Shown: in pieces, positions 58,091-64,000 of the stretch
Layout: each line of letters starts with the position of its first letter
Numbering within the stretch: position 1 is the first letter of the stretch
Assembly (NCBI GenBank): GCA_027579435.1
Contig: JANBPK010000861.1
Coordinates: 1 to 64,000 of the forward strand
Direction: 5' to 3'
Length of the DNA stretch: 64,000 nt
From: Candolleomyces eurysporus
Taxonomy: Eukaryota; Basidiomycota; Agaricomycetes; Agaricales; Psathyrellaceae
Translations under genes and position numbers: made by a program
Notes under the pieces: model-generated
Databases searched by the model: none
Told to the model about the DNA's origin: nothing
The model's input: the letters and a program-made list of their open reading frames with translations, nothing else

Positions 58091-59998
58091 TTATTGCCAC
58101 GCCCAGGCTGAGTATGTTTTAACTGCGAATGCCGAAGGTTCATCGTCGTCATCATCTCCCTCCTTGCTAACGGTTTCTATAACCCGAGGACCATAGGCAA
58201 TCGACCGGCGTCGCAGAAGCATGACTTCATTGACTTGATCGTAAGCCTTCCAGTGATAGCTGGCAACTCCATTCAGCTCCGAGTCTTCGTTCAAATTATC
58301 AGCGTGTTGAGCTTGTTCAACCTCGAAATCGCAAGCGAGCTGGATTCGCTGCAGCAAACGACCGGTGATGGAAAGGCATTCAGGGAGCACCAGTCGGACC
58401 TCAACAAGGCGTGGTGGGAGGCAAGCCACGGATCGCGTTCTGGAGCGAATCAATTGCTCGAAAGAAATCAGATCGAAGATGTGGGCGAGATCCATCGCAC
58501 CCCAGGCATCTAGTGCCGGTTCCTCCTCTTCCACCTCCCCTGCCTCATCCTCTTCATATTCATCTCCTGCTTCCTCTTGCTCCTCTTCGCCTTCCTCCTC
58601 CTCAGCCTCTCCCTCCTCTCCCTCCTCCTCTATGGTTGTCATTATCGTCAAATCCGACCCAATATCCAATTCTGAGCCTGAGGTTTCACCAGGACAGGGA
58701 AGAGAGACCAGGCGAAACGTCAAAATCTGCAAGTCTGGAAGCAGAGCGTCGCACAGATAGCTCACTTCTTCGTCGACGGTGAGCCCCTGGAGTGTCCGAC
58801 TGCTCTCCTGGCCGTGGGATATGGCGACGTCCAATTCTTGGAGATGGGGCAATAAAGTTAGAATCCTGCTCAGCCCTTCCCATTGTTGATCTGCATCGTC
58901 TCCGAGTGCCCAGCCCAGATCCAGTGCCAGCCTTTTCAAAGGACATTGGGACCTTAGGATCAGACTTCGGACTGCGATGTAAAGATTGTCGTTGTTATCG
59001 TCGTCCATACCGACGATACCGAACGGACCGCGTATCTCGAGATCTTGGAGGGAAGGGAGAGTGAGCGTGTCGAGGTGGGAATAGAATACATCCGGATTGA
59101 GGCCGAGTCGAAGGTGGAGAGTATGCAAAGTGGTGGAAGTGAAGGGAAACATTGGGACGGGCGAGAGTCTGTTCACCCACAGGTCTAAGACCTGTAATCG
59201 AGAGGGAGTCGTCGATAGCTCCTCGTTGCATGCCTGGAGCAAAGACCCGTATACTCCATGGTCGCGGAAAGATGCGTACTTGAACGACTCGAGTTGCGCC
59301 CATGGGAGGTCAATTTTGATAGGCCGTTCGTCGTTCCCGTTGAGCACAGAATGTAAGCCGAGCTCGACATCTCGAAGGTTTGGTGCATTCGAAAAGCAGT
59401 CAATCGCGAAGGGAATTGGTACTACAAAGCCGTCCCCGGTGTCGGCTGGCGGAGACAATGACGGCTTTAAATCCAGCTTGACGCCTCGAAGCTCCTTCAA
59501 AACTTTGCCTTTGACCTTGCTGTTCATGAAATCTTGGAACAAGTCCATAGGTATCCAAAACCCGACGTCATGCCACCTGCAACACTCGTTCACAAGGGGT
59601 GAAAGCCTCGAGTGAAGCGATTCCCTCTCAGCTGCAGCCCAGATTTTGTCCATCTTCTTGAAAAAGCAACATTGAAAATAGAACGAAATGGGGTGTGTGC
59701 CAGACTTGCGCAGAGCTTGTCGGATGATGTGGTCAAACAGACGACGTCGAGGGTTAGGGCGGTGCGGGTTCTTGTCCAGCGATTGTGCAAATATTATGAA
59801 AGTTGGTAGGCTTCGCGCCCAGAGATCGTGTCGGGAGAGAGCGATTGACCTCCACCTCTGGCAGACATTGCACAGCTCTTGAAAATATAGTGGTTCGACG
59901 AAGCCGAAAATCAGTTCCAAAATCTCGTTTGGAAGCAGTGATTCAATTAGGCTGAGATGTTCGACGGTATTTAGAGGAGGTAATGGTGGGTCCCCCAT
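58091..59998 (-). CDS. F-box/LRR protein with long acidic insert
   Basis: Single exon, 635 residues from ATG 59998 (MGDPPLPPLNTVEHLSLIES), an inverted paralogue of the gene at 54070. F-box: LLPNEILELIFGFVEPLYFQ, ELCNVCQRWRSIALSRHDLW. Body: PFAIDCFSNAPNLRDVELGL, PIKIDLPWAQLESFKYASFR, LDTLTLPSLQDLEIRGPFG. It differs by a run of about 50 residues almost all Glu/Asp/Ala/Gly (EEEEGEEEQEEAGDEYEED) before ALDAWGAMDLAHIFDL; the 54-kb paralogue has only a short stretch there. Further upstream the open frame continues without an ATG. It shares its upstream region with GET1. Substrate unknown. Confidence 0.9.
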   Translation of the reverse strand: MGDPPLPPLNTVEHLSLIESLLPNEILELIFGFVEPLYFQELCNVCQRWRSIALSRHDLWARSLPTFIIFAQSLDKNPHRPNPRRRLFDHIIRQALRKSGTHPISFYFQCCFFKKMDKIWAAAERESLHSRLSPLVNECCRWHDVGFWIPMDLFQDFMNSKVKGKVLKELRGVKLDLKPSLSPPADTGDGFVVPIPFAIDCFSNAPNLRDVELGLHSVLNGNDERPIKIDLPWAQLESFKYASFRDHGVYGSLLQACNEELSTTPSRLQVLDLWVNRLSPVPMFPFTSTTLHTLHLRLGLNPDVFYSHLDTLTLPSLQDLEIRGPFGIVGMDDDNNDNLYIAVRSLILRSQCPLKRLALDLGWALGDDADQQWEGLSRILTLLPHLQELDVAISHGQESSRTLQGLTVDEEVSYLCDALLPDLQILTFRLVSLPCPGETSGSELDIGSDLTIMTTIEEEGEEGEAEEEEGEEEQEEAGDEYEEDEAGEVEEEEPALDAWGAMDLAHIFDLISFEQLIRSRTRSVACLPPRLVEVRLVLPECLSITGRLLQRIQLACDFEVEQAQHADNLNEDSELNGVASYHWKAYDQVNEVMLLRRRSIAYGPRVIETVSKEGDDDDDEPSAFAVKTYSAWAWQ

Positions 59999-60189
59999 AG
60001 AACTCAAGAGTATGAAGGACGAGAATAGTACAGGTGGCAGCAAACAGACAAAGAACAAAGGGAAAGGGTCCTTCAACAGCGCGATCTCCGGAACTGATCT
60101 GATCAACTTTTTTATCTTATCTGATACTCTGATGACGTGGTTATACACAGCGGCTGTGATGACGGCCCTCCTTGATTCGTTCAACGACC
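59999..60189. promoter_or_regulatory. Divergent promoter, F-box gene and GET1
   Basis: 191 bases between divergent start codons. A CRE-like tgacgtgg lies at about 60132. No TATA box is evident. Confidence 0.45.
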
Positions 60190-61010
60190 ATGGCTCTTCT
60201 CCTCACCGTCTTCTTGATAGTCTTCGTGACGCAGCTCATATCATGGATAGGCCAAAAAGTGCTGCTTGAATGGGTGAGTTCATATAGCATTCTATTTCCT
60301 ATGGAATTTACAATGGAATGGGACCAGGCCTACACTCTTTACCTTCGAGTGACCCGGTCGTCTGCTGCCTCGAAACAAAGGGCGCTCAAAACCGAGATTC
60401 TGAACAACAAATCCGAACTACTAAGGACTAGTGCTCAAGACCACTTTGCAAAATGGGCGAAGCTACGAAGGAGCGTGGATAAAGGTCTAGCAGACCTGGA
60501 GAAACTCAGTGCGTGGCCTGCTCCACGTCATGACCCGGATCCATCGTTTGGCTGACCTGTAGCTGCACCCTTAGACTCCGAAATCGCGTCTTCCAAGTCA
60601 GCCTTCTCCGTGAAGTTCAACGGAGCAATTTGGGCCCTCACAACGGGCGTCGACCTATTCATCGGGTGGTGGTACCGAAGGCAACCAGTGTTTTTCCTTC
60701 CCCCAACCTGGCTAGGTCCCTTGACGTGGTGGCTATCTTTTCCATTTGCGCCAGCAGGTACGTACCCTTGCCACGTCGTAGTGCTGCTGCTGTTCTGACG
60801 GTTCATGTAGGCTCGGTCAGCGTGGGTGTATGGTCAATTGCCTGCAAACGCTTCCTCGGCGTGCTCGAGCGATCGGTCAAAGCATACTTCGAAGAGACTA
60901 TTTTTGCCACTCCAGGGCCTTCAAAAGAGACCTCCCCGAGCGCAAGTGCTAAAGCTTCTCCGAAACCGTCTCGCAAAGCTACTGTTGAGTCCGAGGACGA
61001 TAGTTCATGA
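60190..61010 (+). CDS. GET1: GET1/WRB-type ER membrane receptor for tail-anchored proteins
   Basis: Subunit of the Get1/Get2 receptor that takes tail-anchored proteins from the Get3 ATPase at the ER. Four exons from ATG 60190 ([20 protein letters not shown]). The first membrane helix precedes a cytosolic coiled coil, [20 protein letters not shown] and [20 protein letters not shown], the Get3-binding hallmark (compare [13 protein letters not shown]). Then come two C-terminal membrane segments, [20 protein letters not shown] and [20 protein letters not shown]. The tail is Ser/Lys-rich, ending ESEDDSS, stop at 61008-61010. About 200 residues, normal for the family. Confidence 0.94.
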
Positions 61011-61430
61011 ACTCTATGATTCTACCTGCATCGACCCGGATTGACATTGTATTGTGTTGTATAGATTCTGTGATTTTATAGTGGTACTCGCGGGGCTCTA
61101 TGTCGCTTAATATCATCTGGGTATCTCGCTCACTTGCTCATGGAATCATATGTGGTCCCGTCCCTCGTCCCTCCGAGAGGCTCCCTCACCCCAAGCGATT
61201 CTGGCTGATGGGTGAGTCTATACTTCTTCCTTTGGTAAAGAAAGCTAACTAAAACACTCAGAGTCGCGTCTGCATTTTAAAACCTGTGTCTCATCTGACC
61301 CTCGAACAATGTAGCGCTCAGAGCTGTTTGCGTGTGTTAACGAGAGCCGCCAGGGGCGTACATGAGGCACGAGGTGATTGTTTGTGTACACGTTGACATT
61401 TGGACACGCGTTCCAACCCTTCTTTGTGAA
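61011..61430. other. Intergenic, no gene seen
   Basis: 3' flank of GET1 and promoter of the next gene. The end (gaggcacgaggtgatt and caaccctt) resembles the sequence upstream of the second copy at 62900-62980, so the duplication includes the promoter. Confidence 0.5.
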
Positions 61431-62585
61431 ATGACAACCACGGACATGGCTAACCCTTCCGCTAAGATTAAAACGAATGACTCGGTAAGCCCTCTTTCAC
61501 CGGTTCAGACGGTTGTCTGAAGACTGACGAGATGGATATGATAGACGCCCGCGTCTACGGTGCAAGAACTACCTGTTTCCGACAATAGCATTCGTACCAA
61601 ACTCCTATCTCTGATCTGTAACGCGATCTACGACGATGTGGACACCGACCTTGCAGCCTCTTACTTCATCGAGAAGTGTTTAGAGCTGTGCGGTGGCTCG
61701 AAAGAGCTTCTATCACGAACTTTACAGACCAAATTCGTGGACGATAGGACGCCTCTCTTCTGGGTGGTTTGTCATATCAAGTCGCCCGCGAAAGACGCTA
61801 AGACTATCCACCCAATCATCAGACAATTACTTGATCATTGTGGCCCGGTGGTGCCGAGCGCCGTTTCTGACGATGTTGACTTGGCCTGCTGTGCGAGGGA
61901 CGATGGCACGTTCTATAAACTGCTCCGTCAATATCGTCATATAGGCAGTGATATCGCTCCTCTTGCCACTGCCGCATGGAAAAAAGGCGAAAGCATGAAA
62001 TCGGCCGTCTGGACTTTCAAATTCCCCCAATTCCTCGATCAGATGTTGATAACGGGTGTGGTTGGCGTGCAGTGGATCACATATCGTGAGTTCGATTGCT
62101 CCGTAGCGTTCAGATGCCCAAATTAATGGAATGTGCTTTCAGGGAATATATTCAATCTTACGTTCTCCAAGAAGGCGCCGGCTAGTGACAAGTGGGTTAT
62201 GCGAGTAGAGCTTGCCAGGTCTCCTCCATGGNAAAAAAACGCTTGTACCCCAGTCCTTCGAGCTCAACGTGCACAAATTTCGCCTCTACAGTAATCATTT
62301 TTTATTTTCTCACTTTCAGATCCTACTAAAGGTGTGCTTTACGATACCAGCTGACGGAAAACACGAAAAATGGGACACAGATACCGAGAAACGTACTGGA
62401 AAGTTCTCGCAGCTTTGTTCAGAGGATGGCTTAAATGTTGATTTTCTGCGACTACGGTATGCCAATTGTGGTTTTACGGCAAGCTCGTTTGCGCTTAATT
62501 GACTGATGCCTTTAGGACTAATTTCTGCGACAAAACTCGGGCCCTTGCGTTCACACTTTCTCTCCTTGAATGGAAGGAGGTCTAA
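61431..62585 (+). CDS. Unrecognised Agaricomycete family protein, copy 1
   Basis: No characterised function recognised; similar proteins of unknown role are common in mushroom genomes. ATG 61431 gives MTTTDMANPSAKIKTNDS, then after an intron LLSLICNAIYDDVDTDLAAS, YFIEKCLELCGGSKELLSRT, LQTKFVDDRTPLFWVVCHIK. A middle part reads VSDDVDLACCARDDGTFYKL, and an ending exon reads RNIFNLTFSKKAPASDKWVM and CFTIPADGKHEKWDTDTEK. The last exon ends ALAFTLSLLEWKEV, stop at 62583-62585. The TPLFWVV-like segment suggests a helical, possibly ankyrin-like repeat fold, but this is a guess. N 62232 shifts the frame; deleting it restores WKKTLVPQSFELNVHKFRLY. A truncated copy follows. Confidence 0.7.
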
Positions 62586-62981
62586 GATGACCCCGAGTGA
62601 TTGGTGCCTTTGTTTGGCGATTTGACCTGCTGTTAGCTTCGCGATATTGCTTCGAGGGTGACCAGCTCTCTCGTCTTCCGAAGTCAGTACGTATCGAGCG
62701 GACATGTTGAGCATGTCGGTGGTCTCTCTATACCAAGTGTATCTTTTATACGACTGACAATGGAACCCTTGTATTTCCTTCTAGTCTGGCTGTCTGTGGA
62801 TCGGTTCTATATTTAAGAGAATGTGAACTTACTCGATTCAATTGGTTCTACGGCTGCGTTGGACTCTCCCAGAACACATCGTGATGTTTACTTGTGTCAA
62901 AGAGGGCCGGCAAACACACATCAGGCACGAGGCGATATTGATTACTGTTGACATCCAGTACACGCAATCCACCCTTATGCG
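62586..62981. other. Intergenic, no gene seen
   Basis: The end repeats the promoter-like sequence found upstream of copy 1. Nothing else recognised. Confidence 0.45.
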
Positions 62982-63489
62982 ATGACAACCACGGACATGG
63001 CTGGCACTAGCATTAAGATTGGAACGAAAGAATCAGTAAGCTCCAATTGGACCTAATTAGTCCTCCCAGCTGAAGTCTGACGAAATGCAGACCCCCGCGC
63101 TCACGCCGCAAGACCTCACTGTTCTCGACAGCCCCATTCGTGCCATATCCATCTCGTTGATCTGTAATGCAGCATGTGGTGTTTTGGACAGAGACAGGGC
63201 TTCTACCTTCATCGAGAAGTGTTTAGAGCTGTACGGAGGCTCGAAGGATCTCCTCTCTCAAGTACTCCAAACTCGATTCATGGAAAAGAGAATACCTTTG
63301 TTCTTGCTATTGTGCCACACCCGGACGCTTGCTGGTAGCGATACAACCCTTTCTCCACTCATCACCCACTCGCTCAATCACTTGGACCTATCGGGATCGA
63401 TACTTGATGACATGGAATTGGCCTGCTGTCGAACGGGTCGCCTCACTAGCCCTGTCAATATTGTATTACAGTCATTCACCGGCCAGTGA
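62982..63489 (+). pseudogene. Unrecognised family protein, copy 2, truncated
   Basis: ATG 62982 gives MTTTDMAGTSIKIGTKES, an intron in the same place as copy 1, then ISISLICNAACGVLDRDRAS, TFIEKCLELYGGSKDLLSQV, LQTRFMEKRIPLFLLLCHTR. Alignment to copy 1 is good to SILDDMELACC (compare AVSDDVDLACC). The sequence then diverges and stops at 63487-63489. The C-terminal half is missing, and an 18-bp-period direct repeat lies at the break (63477-63511). It could still be expressed as a short protein. Confidence 0.6.
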
Positions 63490-63511
63490 GACACCACCGG
63501 CCAGTGAGACA
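63477..63511. repeat. Short direct repeat at the truncation point
   Basis: The 17-base unit caccggccagtgagaca occurs twice, at 63477-63493 and 63495-63511, exactly where copy 2 loses homology with copy 1. It could be a tandem slip or a scar of insertion or excision. Confidence 0.8.
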
Positions 63512-64000
63512 AACACATTTCCTGGGCTCCCTCTTGCTCAAACAGCTTCGGACTTTTTCTGTAATGATTCTGTACATCAAGGGCTATATCTCTTCCAATT
63601 TTCGTAGATATCCATCATATATTGGGTTTGCGATCTTATGAATATGCACGGAAACCAAGCCCGATTTTGGAGATTTTGGAAGTGGGGAACTCTGTTGCTA
63701 CTATTTGGCCTGGAACACAAGCAAATAGGTTTGGAAAGGCTACAGAACACGATCCGGCCATGCAAAAACTTGCATGGGTGCCAGAATGGCCAGTTGACTG
63801 ACGAGGATGAGATTGAGATAAGGGCGGGGTGTCACATCACACCTGCCAAATCGGGATAGGGCATCAGCATCCACCACATCCTCATAGGAGCGCGTCGCAG
63901 CAGCCTTATATCTTTTTTTCAACTGCAGAAAATGCCAGGAAGAGCTCTGTCCAATGAAGAAAAGAAGCGTAGGCTTTGAGAAATCACAGAAAAGTGGACA
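63512..64000. other. No gene supported at the window end
   Basis: A minus-strand frame (63740-63922) contains DADALSRF, which resembles the ADALSR string near the end of Ty3/gypsy RNase H, but the context does not confirm it. Homology to copy 1 is lost, so this may be transposon-derived. Confidence 0.3.

Noticed and set aside
58411..58782. Proline-rich plus-strand open frame
   Set aside because: Antisense shadow of the Glu-rich insert of the F-box gene on the minus strand.
62276..62320. gtaatc...ttcag as an intron in the unknown-family gene
   Set aside because: Splicing it leads to a stop soon after; reading through keeps the frame, provided N 62232 is deleted.
63740..63922. Minus-strand frame with DADALSRF as a Ty3/gypsy relic
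   Set aside because: The motif is short and the flanking residues do not match RNase H or integrase; kept only as a note.

Overview
The window is nuclear DNA from a filamentous basidiomycete, most likely an Agaricomycete. Genes are dense and cut by many 45-80 nt GT-AG introns. Fungal markers include CSC1/OSCA, Cdc4, CCR4, GET1, a FunK1 kinase and S8 proteases. Lineage-expanded families (F-box/LRR proteins, wax-synthase-like acyltransferases, an unnamed seven-helix membrane family) are typical of mushroom-forming fungi. No species is claimed.

Layout. (1) 0.4-8.8 kb is a housekeeping block: CSC1-type cation channel (+), Pba1/PAC1-like proteasome chaperone (-), Cdc4-type myosin light chain (+) and an FAF2/Ubx2-type UBX protein (-). 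(2) 9-15 kb is an AT-rich transposon graveyard with Helitron helicase tails, a broken PIF/Harbinger transposase, a possible Myb/SANT-like companion ORF, twin hairpins and a possible LTR/primer-binding site. (3) 14.9-23.8 kb holds an inverted segmental duplication. Two F-box genes, each followed outward by a decayed acyltransferase gene, flank a single-copy block of tRNA-Asp(GUC) and lysyl-tRNA synthetase. A third, truncated F-box copy lies at 14.9-15.2 kb. (4) 24-31 kb has a FunK1 kinase, an F-box pseudogene and an F-box gene. (5) 31.5-39.7 kb has two tandem secreted subtilisin-like proteases. (6) 40.5-43.1 kb is CCR4. (7) 43.9-52.7 kb has F-box pseudogenes and a ~3.5 kb tandem duplication, each unit with an F-box relic, an intact seven-helix gene and a shared non-coding tail. 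(8) 52.7-60 kb has a full-length wax-synthase-like gene divergent from an F-box gene, then two more F-box genes. (9) 60.2-63.5 kb has GET1 and a tandem pair of an unrecognised family, the second copy truncated.

Two points affect every gene model. Twenty isolated single Ns occur, mostly beside homopolymers. Deleting the N restores an obvious reading frame in ten places, so these Ns behave as inserted padding rather than unknown bases. Three further homopolymers without an N (G8 at 4171, G6 at 6901, C8 at 33790) also shift frame by exactly one base inside otherwise intact genes.

The most unusual biology is the repeated physical association of F-box/LRR genes with MBOAT-like acyltransferase genes or relics (four or five places). 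Next come the inverted repeat around the lysyl-tRNA synthetase, a likely mitochondrial/cytosolic dual start in that synthetase, divergent neighbours whose first coding exon is only the ATG, and a 152 bp stretch of perfect identity between two otherwise diverged membrane-protein paralogues.
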